Shown: piece after piece, positions 12,464-25,156 of the stretch | Position numbering within the stretch: position 1 is the first letter of the stretch | Layout: each line of letters starts with the position of its first letter | Source: Gigaspora margarita | Lineage: Eukaryota > Glomeromycota > Glomeromycetes > Diversisporales > Gigasporaceae | Reading direction: 5' to 3' | Length of the DNA stretch: 64,000 nt | Assembly (NCBI GenBank): GCA_009809945.1 | Contig: WTPW01000028.1 | Span: forward strand, 76,423 to 140,422 | Position numbers and translations under genes: made by a program | Notes under the pieces: generated by a model | Database searches by the model: none | What the model saw: only the letters and a program-made list of their open reading frames with translations | Told to the model about the DNA's origin: nothing

Positions 12464-12764
12464 GGGTGTCCAGAATTATACAATGCGATTGGGTAAATTA
12501 TGCGATTTCGCCAAGGTCAATTATGTGATAGATGCAAATTATGCTTTTCTTAATTAGAATTTGTCAATTATGCCAACTTTTCAGAATATTTTGAACTTTT
12601 TTGCAGAAGTTTTCAGAATTCACACTTTATTTAAACCATTCTTCTGCCAATCAAATTTCACTCACGTGCCTTTATGCTTTTTTTCTTAATTATGTGAAGC
12701 ATATGCAATGCGAAAAAATAGTAAATTATGCGTATAATTTCGCATCGCATAATCCTGGACACCC
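12464..12764. mobile_element. Tc1/pogo-type MITE with TA duplication
   Basis: About 300 bp with inverted ends GGGTGTCCAGAATTAT and ATAATCCTGGACACCC, each flanked by TA (12462-12463 and 12765-12766). An 88-codon frame inside is not a gene. Confidence 0.7.
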
Positions 12765-12766
12765 TA

Positions 12767-13685
12767 AATTGGATGCTGAAATCCACATGACCTCCATATT
12801 ATCAGATTTCCTAAAATTTCTGAAATATGTATTACCCCGAACAGGTGAGACCATCCCGAGTGCCTGATTTTGTAGATCATTACACAATTAATTAAAGATT
12901 TTTTTATACGTTTTACAATACTTTTTTTGAAAGCTCAAGTAGATTATCTCATCTATGAAACGTGGTATATTATTAGAGAAACTTGAAGTTCGAACCTTGC
13001 CCTACAATATATTCGTTTAATCCAAGTTAATCCAACAACTTTCATATTGCACTTTACTAGCTAAAATTACAAGTAATTAACTACTACTATGCTAATAAAT
13101 TCTCATTTGTTGAGCAAGCTAAAAGGTAAAAAAACTTAAAATAATGATTTAGTAAAGTAGTATAAGTGTAAAGCTTAGATTGTGTGATCTTTTTGTATAC
13201 AATTATATAAAATTTTTTTTTAAGAAGTTGAAGTATCCTCCAAATAGTTATTAACTAATTTTTTTTTTTTTTTTACAAAAGTTTTAGGATGTGTACTAGA
13301 TTTATGTAGATACAATGTATAATATGGCTATAGAACAAACATGAATATTAAAGATCTCTTTAATAGAATAATTGTGTGTGATACTATAGAAAAATTCAAG
13401 TTTATTAAATACAGAATTATAAAAATAACTTATTTGTAATAAGGTTTAAATTGGTCCAAATTAATAAAGGCATGTTTGTCTATTGGTAATAACATTAAGT
13501 GACATTTACTTTGAAATTGTAAATTTAAATTTTGATTAAATTTCTTGTGATTTCATTCCGATTTGTTGCTTAATTGCTGAATTTTCTGTTTAATAAAAAT
13601 TAACGATTTTTGATTAGCAATCACCAGCTATTGTAAAACATATAAAAAAATAATTATCAATTGTATAACCATCAGGTGATTCAGA
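12767..13685. other. AT-rich, no gene seen
   Basis: No domain-bearing frame, RNA gene or clear repeat was recognised. Confidence 0.45.
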
Positions 13686-14090
13686 TAATTATTCCCAATT
13701 TTGGGACGGTCTTACCTGTTGTCACCCCAATTTTGACAGGGCATAGGATTGATTTTCTGTTTATGTGACTTTCTGACGTAAATTGTTTTTGAGAAAAAAA
13801 ATAATTTACATTAGGGTTTGAGTCCATGCTGGTAGCTAGAAAGAGCATTATATGACAAAATTGTGCAAGAAAACTTTTTTGTTATGCTAGAATAATGTTG
13901 TTAGCTGAAATTGTTTTATGCTTGTAGAAATATTTTGACATTTGATATTTAGGCTGCCAAAATGTCTAAATATTGCCGAAATCCTAAATTATGCCAAAAT
14001 GTCTAAATAATGTCAAAATGTCTAAATAATATCAAAATGTCTAAATTAAGAAATATATATGAAAAACATATGGAAATTAGGGCTATTAAT
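13686..14090. repeat. Interspersed repeat shared with 41985-42290; contains a short tandem array
   Basis: The stretch from CCCCAATTTTGACAGG through GTTTTTGAGAAAAAAA, GGGTTTGAGTCCATGCT and ATTATATGACAAAATTGTGC recurs at 41985-42130 with few changes. At 13966-14047 there are four or five ~18-bp tandem units of AAAATGTCTAAAT-type sequence. No coding sequence. Confidence 0.6.
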
Positions 14091-14419
14091 CTGTCTGACT
14101 AAAACTACCAGTCCTATAGTCCTCGTTAGAACAAATTATTGTAATGAATATATGTAGCCTAATTTTTGTGATATAAGAAGTTAATTTTTAGATGTTTAGA
14201 CAACAATAATAAATTTAAATATTTTAAATTAGAGTTTTTCTTATTGAATATTTATTTTATATTTTGCGAATTATTAATTTGTTTTTGCTTTCAAACTATA
14301 TATAAATATTTTTGGATAAATGACAAATTAGTATTAATGTTAGCAATTAAGATTAGTTATTTTGGTTTTGCTATCACTCGCCCTAGCTCTATCACCCGCC
14401 CACCATCCCTAGTTAATTG

Positions 14420-14818
14420 TTGGGCTCTGTGGTTGCAGTAGCAGTGCAAGAACCTATTAGTAGATAGTTAGGCTCTGCAGCTGCAGTAGCAGCACACAGA
14501 CCTTAATAGTGGATAGTTAGATACCACAGCTGCAAGGACCTTATTAATAGATAGTTAGGCTCTGCTGCTGCAGTGGTAGTGCAAGGACCTTATTAGTGGA
14601 TAGTTAGACTCTTCAGTTGCAGTAGTCAGTGCAAGGGTCTTATTAGTGGATAGTTAGGCTTCACGGTTATAGTGGCAGTGCAAGGACCTTATTAATAGAT
14701 AGTTAGGCTCCATAGCATAGTACAAGACCTTATTAGTAGATAGTTAGGCTCTGTAGCTGCAATAGCAGTGCAAGAACCTTATTAATGGTTAGTTAGGCTT
14801 TGCGACTGCAGAGACCTG
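14420..14818. repeat. ~49-bp minisatellite, about nine units
   Basis: Imperfect direct repeats of a unit starting TTAGGCTCTGCAGCTGCAGT and ending TTATTAGTGGATAG, with two shorter deletion variants and a partial last unit. It is noticeably richer in GC than its surroundings. It lies ~0.4 kb upstream of the retrotransposon reading frame. Confidence 0.85.
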
Positions 14819-15242
14819 TAACAGATGCTGAAGATAATGCTAGGTGTATGTTGGATATCATTCTTATACCTGTGTTTTTATGTATTAGTCAGGGTATGGT
14901 TCAGGACCTTGGGTTTAGAAATTTGGAACCAAGAGGTCAGTAGTTTATGCATTGTGAGAATGATGATACGGGTTCAAATAATAAGTTCTAGACTAGAGGT
15001 TTTGTCATAGGTATTGACGGTAGAGTATGAATGCTAGAGCTTGTTTGGATATTTGAATAGTGAACCTATTCTCATTAGTGCTGTTCATTGGTCCGTCTGG
15101 TCCGTCTTGGTCCAAAGACTAGCAGTTTTTTAAAAAGTTAGGCTGGACTGTGGTCCAGAACTGATTAGGGATAATCAGTATAAGACAGAACGGACTGATT
15201 ATTAGGACCATATAAATTGCACTAACATATTAGTCATCCAAT

Positions 15243-18200
15243 TTGTCACACATTATTAAATGTAAATTTTGTCTATATGAAATTTTAAAAAATTACTACA
15301 CAGAGGACCAGGTTTATGACAGTCAGACCCAATGTACAGGGCGGGCTATGGTATCCTGTGCAGCTATGAGAAACGAGCTTGAAACGGCAAGCACTTCTAC
15401 AGAAATTAATCCTAGTACTTCAAATACCATTTCATCATGCCATGCTGAAGTACAACCTCAATACTATACCTATTTATCATCACCTATACAGCAACATAGT
15501 TCTACTCACTCTATAGAACAAGAAACATATAATGAATATGAATTGTTATCAGATAGCTCTGATAACAATTCTAATATATCAACTACACATACTAATATTA
15601 TACAAAGAACAAACATCAACTTCTATCCTAATCCACTTGAAATCTACAACCCATTCAATATGCTACAACAAATTTTTATACCATTACAGACTACAATCTT
15701 TACCTTCACCACAAACTGTTGGTTCCTTTTTAACTTATTTACAAGAGGAATATCCAATGTTTTATACAGAACAATACATTAGAATCTCTATTAAATATAG
15801 TAGGATCGATTATGTTTTTGAAGAAGCACATATTTATTTACCACAAGAGTTTCTTCTACCTAACCACTTCTTTGTACCTTTTGAAGACTTTCATCTTTTT
15901 AATAAGGCCTTACTTAAATCAAAATCTTCTTCTAATTATAAAAACCTATTAATACCTTTTGATCTTTCTATTTGTACACATAATGTCCAAGGCTTTAATA
16001 ATATTACCAAAAAACAAGTTTGGGAAAATTATTGCTTATCTAACAATTTAAATATTATTAGTATCACTGAAACTAAACTCTCTAGTGCACCTTCCACATT
16101 CAAACCTAAACAAACCCAATTTTATTCCTACTTTTGGTCCTGTACTGATAGCTCTAAAGCAGGTACTGCCATTATNATTCNNAACTATCTTACCTCTCAT
16201 ATTCATAATATTATTACTTATTCTGGCTATGCAATAGCTATTGATTTATTTTTTAAACATAATTTTAAGTTTCACATAATTTCTATTTATCTACTCTCTA
16301 ATAACTCACAAGAGAGACTTCAAATCCAAGATACTATTATTCAATGGATTCAACAAGCAATTTCATTAAATATTCAACCAATAGTTTTAGGAGACTTTAA
16401 TGCCTCTGCTGACTCTATTTTATCTAGTAACTCCAAATTTAATTGCTCCAATTCATTTTTTATAATAATATGACCAATTTGGCATCTCATACTAATTCAT
16501 CCCAACTTTCTTGGAATAGCTCTAGATACTAAAGTGAAATAGATTTTATTTGGACCCATGACCCTCTTCTTCCTTACTTACTATCTTTTGAAATTGATGA
16601 CTCAGACTTTTCAACCTCTAGTGACCACAAGATTCTCATATCTCACTGGTCCTTTCTCTATGCATTTACTGGACATGCTAGACATAAATACAAAACACAT
16701 AGAAGAATCTTCAATTATAAACTAATGACAAATGAAACATGGCAGGCTTTTGCTGACCAGGTTTCATCTAATCTCATATCCCACAACACACCTTCTACTA
16801 TTTCTACTTCTGAATCACTTGAAACTACTTGGTATAAACTACAAACTAATATTATTAATGCAGCACTTATACATATTCCTAACAAAAAATTTGCTGTACG
16901 TAACTTTCATCACTCTTTTTCATCCAAAGCTACCCTTCTACACTATAATCTTAAAAAACTTAATAGTATTATTAAGCAAACTAAATACTCTCTTAATTCT
17001 AGTACACCTATTCCTCTTTATCACAATTCTACTATTACTTATCTAAATTCAACACATCAACTCCAACTTCCACCAATTCCTTCACAATCTAATCTTATAT
17101 CTAACTAGATTACAATGCCAAAGAAGCATGGAAGAGCCTATATCATGCACGTAATCTGGAAAACATCAAATATACTCGTCAACAAATACTTGAATCTATT
17201 AATACCAGATGTTCTAAACTGGTTACTCAGCCTAAATCTATGATTAATAGTATCNTTAATNGACATAAAGATCCTGTTAGAATTAACAATATTAAAAGTA
17301 ATAATGCTATTATTACTGAGTCCTCAACTATTAAAACACTTATTCAAAACCATTTTGATGAATGGACTGCACCTAGACAAATTAATGAACACTTATTCAA
17401 TTCATACTGGGCAAATGAATATCTTCCAAAACAGAATATTGACTCAAGTTGGTATTCTGAAGCTCTTCATTCTTTTACTATTGAAGAAATTCTTGATACT
17501 TTATCACAACTTCCTAACAACAAAGCATGTGGCCCCTCTGGAATTAGTTATGANATNATCAAACACTCTGGAAATAATTGTTTACTTGCTATTATATCTC
17601 TCTTTAATCGATGTCTAACAGCCCAAACAGTTCTCAAACAATAGAAAGAGGGTCATATTTTTCCTATCTCCAAAAAAACAATTTTTGATGGTAACTTAAC
17701 TAATATCTGACCTATTAGTTTAGTAGAGCATATTAGAAAACTTTATACCAAACTTCTTACTAATCAGCTCAACAAAATATTTATACAATATAATATTCTT
17801 TCACCTCACAATTATATTGCACTACCTGGTAATAGTACCTCTATACCTATACATATTTTTAATAATATTATAGAAGATTCTAATTGCAACCACAAGCCAT
17901 TTTGGTTTATATCCCAAGACATTAGCAAAGCCTATGACTCAGTTCAATTTGACCTATTTACTAAATCACTATCTCGTATTTGTATGCTATCAATACTTAT
18001 TAATATCCTTTCTAATCTTCTATTCAACTGATACAATCGAGTAATTACAAATCTGGGTCTTACTAATTTTTACTCAGTTAAAAATGGTATTGATCAAGAA
18101 ACTATAACACCTCTTTTTTGGAGAATTTATTATGATCCACTTATTAGCTATATTGCTACCCAGTTTACTGGTTATACTTTACAAACTTCTTGAAAAACCA

Positions 18201-18645
18201 ACCTTACTTTATCACAAACACACCATCTTAATGCTCTACATCTGTTTTAGCTTATATGGATGACACCCTATGGATTGCTTCATCCTTAACAGAACTTCAG
18301 TCAATTATCTCTGCTGCTACTTGTTTTTTACTAAATGGCAGATATACAAATTAATCCTACTAAATCTATTTTCTGTTCTAATCAAAAAATACAACCTCTA
18401 TATCAAATTTTAACCAAATACTACCTCTTTTACCCTTTAATCAACCCATTAAATTTCTTGGATGTTGGTTTACTCTTAATAACAAAAATACAAAACAAAT
18501 TAAACTTATTCGAGCTGAAGCATCACATCTTATACAAACTGCTAATACTAAACAAATTACCGACAAACAAATTACCTATATTATCAACACTGTCATAATT
18601 CCTACTTTAGAATATCGATTACATAATATAGTTCTTCAAAGTTTT
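15243..18645 (+). pseudogene. Non-LTR (LINE-type) retrotransposon: APE endonuclease plus reverse transcriptase, decayed
   Basis: The frame starts near 15243 (a 179-codon Ser/Thr-rich N-terminus), shifts near 15690 and continues through an APE-like endonuclease: CTHNVQGFNN, ITETKLS, VLGDFNAS and, after a break near 16470, SEIDFIWTHDP and SSDHKIL. The reverse transcriptase follows: NKACGPSGISY, QDISKAYDSVQFDL, KNGIDQE, and the catalytic YMDDT at ~18255. The region after the RT (IKFLGCW-like, IIPTLEYRLHNIVL) ends abruptly at ~18645, where a palindromic repeat begins. Nonsense codons include TAG at 17642 and TGA near 17708, and three frameshifts are visible, so it cannot encode an active enzyme. 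Unknown bases fall at 16176-16182, 17255, 17262 and ~17554. No 3' tail or target duplication was found. Confidence 0.88.
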
Positions 18646-19805
18646 GTATTATATTTACTATATAGTAAATATAACACAAAACCCGAATGATCTCTGGATC
18701 ACGTAATCAGATTTGGATTATTTTGGATTCATTATAATCGTCTCATCGAGAGGATCATTTTGGTAGTTAAATCATCTAAATTGGATCAGTAGATCAAAAG
18801 TTATTAATATTTAAAGTATTATATAATTTCTATATACATATAGGCTGATTTATGGAATTGGTAATAACTTTTGATCTACTAGTCCGTTTTGGATGATTTA
18901 ACTACCAAAATGTTCGTCTCAGTGAGAGGATTCTAACAAGCCCAAAATCGTTAAAATCCAATTACAGGATCTCGAGATCATTTAAATTTTATACAATTTT
19001 AATAGTAACTTTAGAATTACTATATAAATATTTTAATCTTAAATAACTTTTGATATACTGGTCCATTTTGGATGATTTAACTACCAAAATACTTATCTTG
19101 ATGAGACGATTTCAATAGGTCTAAAAATATTAAAATCCAATCACAGGATCCCAAGATTATTAAGAATTAATATGATGATAACCAATTATAGAAATGATCT
19201 ACAATTGGTATATAAAACCAACTGTGAATATGATTGGCTCATAATATTGATTCTTAATTATCTCAAGATCCTGTGATTGGATTTTAATAATTTTAGGCTC
19301 ATTGGAATCGTTTCATCAAGATGAATATTTTAGTAGTTAAATTATTCAAATGGGTTAGTATAGCAAAAGCTATTCAAGATTAAAATATTTATATAATAAT
19401 TGTCGGGGATGATGCTAAAATCGGATGATGCTGAAATTTGGGGTCTTGATTTGAAACTATAAGCCCTGCTAAAATCTACATATACTCTTTAAATATCAAA
19501 TCTATACCCAAACCTTACCCTAACCCTATAAGACAAAAATGAAAAAACATCTCAAAAAAATTTTAAAATTTCATATCAAAATAAATAAAAATTTCAGGAT
19601 CATCCGATTTCAGCATCATCCCCAACAATAATTATAAAGTTATTATTAAAATTGTATAAAATTTAAATGATCTCAAGATCCTGTAATTGGATTATAATAA
19701 TTTTGGTCTTGTTAGAATCATCTCATTAAGATGAACATATTGGTAGTTAAATTATCCAAAACAGACCAGTAGATCAAAAGTTATTACCAATTCCATAAAT
19801 CAGCC
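18646..19805. repeat. Cluster of inverted and direct copies of one ~110-bp sequence
   Basis: A motif containing TTTTGGTAGTTAAATCATC, 'CAGTAGATCAAAAGTTATT' and 'GATCCTGTGATTGGATTTTAA' appears at least five times: plus orientation near 18735-18800, 19270-19380 and 19670-19790, and minus orientation near 18870-18990 and 19040-19150. The cluster begins with a perfect palindrome around 18650-18685 (TATTTACTATATAGTAAATA). It is interrupted by the MITE at 19399-19629. No coding sequence. Confidence 0.7.
19399..19629. mobile_element. MITE with ~30-bp inverted ends (same family as 7641-7860)
   Basis: Left end TTGTCGGGGATGATGCTAAA and right end, complementary, CAGCATCATCCCCAACAA. It sits inside the inverted-repeat cluster, so it is younger than that cluster. 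Confidence 0.7.
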
Positions 19806-19861
19806 TATACAATAATAATATATATACTATATATATATATAATATATATATAATATATATA

Positions 19862-19921
19862 ACCTGACTTTAGGCCTGACCCCCACCCCTAAAAAATCAG
19901 GTGATTAATGACACCTCCCTA
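19862..19921 (-). mobile_element. Truncated TTA-flanked MITE copy (inverse orientation)
   Basis: Reads, on the minus strand, GGGAGGTGTCATTAATCACC then TGATTTTTTAGGGG, matching one end of the family at 20841-20991. The other end is missing, and AT dinucleotide-like repeats (19805-19862) adjoin it. Confidence 0.5.
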
Positions 19922-19985
19922 ATACAATTTCCTAGTTAGTAGTGAATATAACTGACTAGGATCTACTACTTTTCCCAATTCTCTT

Positions 19986-20430
19986 TGCATACTGTACTGC
20001 AAAACATGCCTCTACCTGTGAGACCCCATTTTATTTGGTTTATGGAAGAAAAGCCAAGCTACTCATGCATCCTAGTGAATCACCAGACTTGCTAAGTAAA
20101 ATGATCATCCAAAGGATGTATGAAATCAATTATGATTTACTTGAAGCCTGTGAACAAGCATTATATCAAATACAAGTAATACAGAAGAAACAAAAAACAA
20201 TATAATCAACCCATACAACCCAAGCCTGAATTTGCAATAGGTAATAAGGTCCTTCTTTACATTTCAAGAGTAATGGGCACACATAGCCATAAATTCATAC
20301 CCAAATAGAAGTGACCATATTATATTTATGACAATCTCTCACAAACTAAGGGAACTAGAAGGAAAAGTGCTTATAGTACCTGTAAATAAAAAATTATTAA
20401 AACAGTACTATGAACGAAAAATATAAAAAA
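19986..20430 (+). pseudogene. Ty3/Gypsy integrase C-terminal remnant
   Basis: Plus-strand reading gives FAYCTAKHAST, ETPFYLVYGRKAKL, EACEQALYQIQ and, after a 1-base shift near 20200, EFAIGNKVLLYISRV. This is the end of a Gypsy-type integrase core (F-x-Y-N-T-x-H-x-S-T-G-x-x-P-F-x-L-V-Y-G) followed by its GPY-like C-terminal segment. A stop falls near 20308. Upstream protease, RT and RNase H are absent. The following ~400 bp (to 20840), including a 70-codon frame at 20643, may be more of the same element but has no recognisable domain. Confidence 0.75.
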
Positions 20431-20840
20431 GATGAGTAGTTTTCTTCACCAAAAAATACAACTACATATTCTACAATTGACAAAAAAAAAAAGAGAAACC
20501 TCTTCTCTGTTCAAAAGATCCAGTATGATCAGTACATTCTTATTCCAATTGACATAGACCCAGCACCTTGTCCTTTTAGTATTGAACAAATAAATAAAAC
20601 TATACTACTGCCGTTTACCACTTCCTGTTTCAAGCTTTTTGCTTGGACAACCAAATTGAAAGCCTAGTATATGCCTTTTACTTAGGATCCCTCCTTGATA
20701 TTGTTCTTTCCAGCCAACAACATCTATATTGGAAAGTGATAACTTTCTATTACTTTATTGCTTCTTTATGCATCTACTACATATTTGAAGGACATGGTGT
20801 AGAACAATTATACTGCTCCAAGCACACCACCATCACCTTA

Positions 20841-20991
20841 GGGCCATTTCATTAATCACCTGATTATTTTTTATCAGAGGCCTACCCTCTCTCCCTCTTT
20901 TTTAATATATATATAGTCAGGTTCTTTTATATAATTTCAACTTTTTTTACCCCCTCCCCTCTAAAAAATCATCTGATTTTTGTCACTCCCC
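20841..20991. mobile_element. Harbinger-like MITE, copy 1
   Basis: 151 bp, flanked by TTA on both sides. Begins GGGCCATTTCATTAATCACC and ends TGATTTTTGTCACTCCCC. These are imperfect inverted ends sharing CACCTGAT / ATCAGGTG-type cores. Confidence 0.7.
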
Positions 20992-21051
20992 TTAGCCCAC
21001 TGCTACTGAGTACTAAGAATTATTGTAAGAAGTTACTCATGGAACTCATAA

Positions 21052-21205
21052 GGGCCGTGTCATTAATCACCTGATTATTTTTTATTAGAGGCCTACCCCC
21101 CTCCCTCCCTCCTCAATATAAATTTGGTCAGGTTCCTATATATAATTTCAACATTTTTTACCCCCCTTCCCTCCCTAAAAAATTACCTAATTTTTGTCAC
21201 TCCCC
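21052..21205. mobile_element. Harbinger-like MITE, copy 2
   Basis: 154 bp, flanked by TAA on both sides. Begins GGGCCGTGTCATTAATCACC and ends ATTTTTGTCACTCCCC. Same internal GTCAGGTTC and TATATAATTTCAAC as copy 1. Confidence 0.7.
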
Positions 21206-21223
21206 TAAATAAAATGGGAGAAT

Positions 21224-22270
21224 TGTGAGAAGCACAGAGTACTTGGCCTCTTGAAATACCTGTTATAGTTTTCTTTTTATGTATAAAATATATATAGTCT
21301 TCTTTCATTATACTATTATTTATGTTTAAAGTATAGGATTCCTTAAGATTAGTATATAATACTATAAGCCTCTAGAGATATAGTACGATCTTATCTGCCC
21401 TAAACTTGATTCAACGATCTGAGATAGTTAGTATCTTAAAGATTCTAAAGAAATTAAGTATGTCGAATATATCAAGTATCTTAAAGATATCAAGTATAAT
21501 AGAAATCTCTAGGATAGTAAAGATATCAGTAATATTAAAGATCAAATATAATTAGTTTAGAAAAACTAGTTAGTACTTGAAAATCTTGTAGCAATATTAT
21601 AAAAAACATAGTAATGTAAAAGTATAAATACATGACCTTTTTCATTCAAATAAAGCTAACTTTAGTATAGAGTTCAAAAATAACCTTTGAAATAAAAGTC
21701 GAAGTGTTAGTAATTGTTTCCCTTGAATTTTTCAACTGAAAGTAAAAGACAAACTTATTTTCAAAACTTCAACATTATCATTTTTCCAAAATTCCCTTTC
21801 ATATTAATCATAACTTCAAAAATATTGTAAAACCCAATTTCATCAACTAAAAGTAGTAAAAGAATAAAAGGCTTAGTAATTGACAAAAGCAATTTATATA
21901 AAATCTAAATTGATTAGATCATTGATTACCTTATTTATTGTACAATTAACTACCTTGCTAATTAATTGCTGTACTCTGCCAACACATAGAATCATTCTCA
22001 AACTGGATCAGAAATTATATCAATCCCAATTGGTGACCCAATTGCTCTTGTCCTGTGATACTATGAACCAAGTCCATGATTAAAGTCGACCATTTTAATC
22101 TAAGAAAAAAGAGAAGGATATTAATTAGTGCCTCCTTTTAAATAAAGAAAGTAATACTAGAAAATATATAAGAGCAGTACTTATTCTATTTTGAAACCGC
22201 CGCAGCAAGACCTTAAGTCCTAACTCTCAGACCAAGTTAATCAATGCCTCTTTTCTGACTGCTACATTAG
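21224..22270 (+). repeat. Possible 3' LTR region of the Gypsy remnant
   Basis: A purine run (AAAATGGGAGAA, 21211-21222) is followed by TGTGAGAAGC, as expected for a polypurine tract and LTR start. Inside are TATAAATA near 21624 and AATAAA near 21648, then a CA near 22266. There is no second LTR in the window and no target duplication, so this is a weak inference from position and signals only. Confidence 0.25.
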
Positions 22271-22439
22271 GATTTAAGTCTTGTAGATATATAGTATTGG
22301 TAGTTTAGAATAGAAAAGTAGCTAGTTATAGATATTTCTATTTGCCAGGAACATTCCACATTCTCACAGTGGCCAATAAAAAAATTCTAACATATAAGAC
22401 CTATCTACATTGAAGGTAAAAACACTAATAAGATGTGTT

Positions 22440-22600
22440 TTATTCTTTTTACTTTCTTTAATCTGCATTTTGGCCATTGTTTTGTCTAGTGCTATTCTGC
22501 TTTTTGGCAATTGTTTTGTAGTACTATCCTGCCTTTTGGCTATTGTTTTGTCTAGTGCCATTCTGCCTTTTGGACATTGTTTTATTTAGTGCCATCCTAT
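22440..22600. repeat. ~37-bp minisatellite, about four units
   Basis: Units of the type CCATTGTTTTGTCTAGTGCC / ATTCTGCCTTTTGG repeat at ~22467, 22503, 22540 and 22568 with few changes. A 65-codon minus-strand frame covers it (repeating LDKT.AK), but this comes from the repeat. Confidence 0.7.
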
Positions 22601-23244
22601 GAAATAGACCAGTCTAATTAATATTGTAAACTTCTTTTGTAGCATATTTGCTAATAGTTGTATAAAGTCAAGGTAGACTTTTTTCAATAGTATTAATATT
22701 AGCTAACCCACTTTTATTATGTATTTTATACATTTTCAAGCTATAATATTGCTCAAAAAAAAAAGTCAGCCAACTGAAAAATTAGGTATATTATAATCTT
22801 GAGGGTTAAGACCAAGTTGTCTGGCAAATTTTTATCACTTTTCATGTATTAGTTTCAGTTAAATGAATTTTTCTGGTTTGCATATCAAAACCCAATTAGC
22901 TAATGCCTTATCTAATTGTAGTCAAAGTACTATTTGCTGGTATTTAATCTTTAGATCCCTTTTTTATCTATTTTAAGGTAATATTTTTTTTGCAATAATT
23001 TGTAAAAGTGTTGTTTGATTAGTTGTATTGTCAAGACCAAAATATTTTTTGGCCCATTTTAGAATTAGATTATCTTGCTTATATAAACATATTTTTTGTA
23101 TAAAAATATTTTTTGTACTAATTATTATTAAAGATATTTTTTTGATGATATGAGCAAGAAAACTGGATATAAAATTTTGATTATCAAACTTTTTTTTTAA
23201 TTTGGAATACCACATATATATAATAAAATACTATTATTATATTT
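22601..23244. other. AT-rich, no gene seen
   Basis: Nothing recognisable. An 80-codon minus-strand frame at 22973-23215 is Lys/Ile/Phe-rich, as expected from base composition alone. Confidence 0.45.
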
Positions 23245-23388
23245 GGGCCATGTTATTAATTACCTGATTATTTTTTATCAGAGACCTACTCTCCTTTTTC
23301 TTTCTTTAATATATAAATAGTTAGGTTCCTTATATATAATTTCACTTTTTTTATCCTCCTAAAAAATTATCTGATTTTTGCCATTCCC
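23245..23388. mobile_element. Harbinger-like MITE, copy 3
   Basis: 144 bp, flanked by TTT and TTA. Begins GGGCCATGTTATTAATTACC and ends TTTTTGCCATTCCC. More diverged than the other copies. Confidence 0.6.
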
Positions 23389-23663
23389 TTAAACATGAAG
23401 CTAGTTTTTTTTCAAAATTGACCCTTTACAATAATTACTTACCATTGTATTTATGAATTATGTTTAGTTAATTTTTAACCAATTATTTTTAACTAATCTA
23501 TTTATTTTGTATTTATTTGACATAATTCTTTTATTTATTCTTTTTTTATTTATTTTTTTTATTTTTTTTAATTATTCTTCTATTTATTTATTATTATTTG
23601 TTCTTTTTTTTAACCTTTGCATGTTATTTTAGTAAAAAGCTTCTCTATAATGTTAACACTGCA

Positions 23664-24112
23664 TGGCAATCAATTAATCAACAATCACTTCACCGACATA
23701 ACATTTTACCAACAATTATTCACTGACATGTTCATTTACTGATAGTTTATTTTACTGAAGCTTATTTCACTAACAAAGTAATTCTGGTCATTGTCATTAG
23801 GATCAGAGTAGAATTAGATAGAATTAGGGCTAAAGTTAGGGTGCTTTTTGAAAAAAAGCTTGTCTGTAGAATGAACTTCAGTGAACAAACTGTTAGTAAA
23901 ATGAACTTGTCAGTGAGTATTTGTTGGTAAAATATTAGAGCAGTGTCATTAATCATCTGATTATTTTTTATTAGAGGCCTACCCCCTCCCCCCTATAATA
24001 TATATTTGGTCAGGTTCCTATATATAATTTCAGTATTTTTTACCCCCCTTCTCCCCTAAAAAATTACCTGATTTTTGTCACTCCCCTTATGTTAGTGAAG
24101 TGATTGTTGGCG
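23664..24112. mobile_element. MITE with long internally repetitive inverted arms
   Basis: The left arm contains AACAATCACTTCACCGACA, ATTTTACCAACAA and CACTGACATGTTCATTTACT. The right arm holds the complements: ATGAACTTGTCAGTGAGT, TTGTTGGTAAAAT, GTGAAGTGATTGTTGGCG. A Harbinger-like MITE (23938-24086) split the right arm at ATTA/TTATG. Confidence 0.65.
23938..24086. mobile_element. Harbinger-like MITE, copy 4 (nested)
   Basis: 149 bp flanked by TTA on both sides. Begins GAGCAGTGTCATTAATCATC and ends TTTTTGTCACTCCCC. Nested inside the longer-armed MITE at 23664-24112. Confidence 0.7.
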
Positions 24113-24907
24113 AAATAATACAAACCTGTTTGTACTAGTAGATATATAAAACTTTTACTTTTTATCTATATAATTTCATTTTTACTAATCTACTTTTAAA
24201 ATGTTTGAATTATGATAGTTATAGGCAATAAGATATGTATATATGTATTTTATTTATTTGTTTGATTAAAGAGAGAATTACTTATTTTTATATGCACAAA
24301 TTTAATTTATTATTTACTATTACTATGATACTTTTTGTTATACATATGTATTGTAACTTTAATAAAGTCTAAATGGTATAAGATTATGTACTTGAACTTT
24401 ACATGCATAATTACCACAATTTTTAACTATTTAATATTTAATCTTAATTGTTATCTTGTTATACAACCAATCAAATTTGCAAATTAATTTGGGAAAAACT
24501 TAAAAAATGCATAATGTGGCTTGTAATTTGATTGGTTGTTTATTATATTACACAAACTATCCTTATTGTCTTAATATATATACTGTCTAAATGTATAAAA
24601 AATAAGTTGACAGATAGTATGCAATTAGTTAGTATCAACTATATAAGCAAAATTTATTTATTTTGAGTGTTTCTGGCAAAAAATCTTTTCTAATTGATTT
24701 CTATTACTTTTTTTAAGAATTTTTATAAGAACAAAAGTAGGTGTTTGGTAATGGCAAAGTTTATTTAGTTTTTACTACATTTAAATTATAAAGCCAAACA
24801 ATAGGTTTAAAATTGTTATAAACTATGAATATTAATTTAATATAAAATTTTATACATTTATTAAACAGGATATGCATTAACAGGATTTATTTACCTGAAC
24901 TATGACA

Positions 24908-25156
24908 CATATGGGGTGAGTTAGTAGAAAAGAGACAAATTTTTTCTAAGTAAAAGTTTTCTTGACTTTAAGCTTAAATATCTTAACAAATATCTTAATA
25001 AATTTAATAAATTTTTTTACTTTAGTTCTATAATTTCAAGATTAAAATAAAAAAATTTTTAGCAAATTTGATTAAATAGTTGTTAAGATATTATAATTTA
25101 AAATTTAAAAATTTACTAAAAATGATTTGTCCCTTTTCTACTGACTCACCCCCATA
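24908..25156. mobile_element. MITE with ~28-bp inverted ends
   Basis: Left TATGGGGTGAGTTAGTAGAA (then AAGAGACAAAT) and right ATTTGTCCCTTTTCTACTGA (then CTCACCCCCATA). The interior carries complementary 'TATCTTAACAA' and 'TTGTTAAGATA'. A possible single end of the same family is near 4118. Confidence 0.7.

Noticed and set aside
14420-14818. Minisatellite considered as a CRISPR-like array or coding repeat
   Set aside because: Units are head-to-tail with no spacers and no open frame persists across them.
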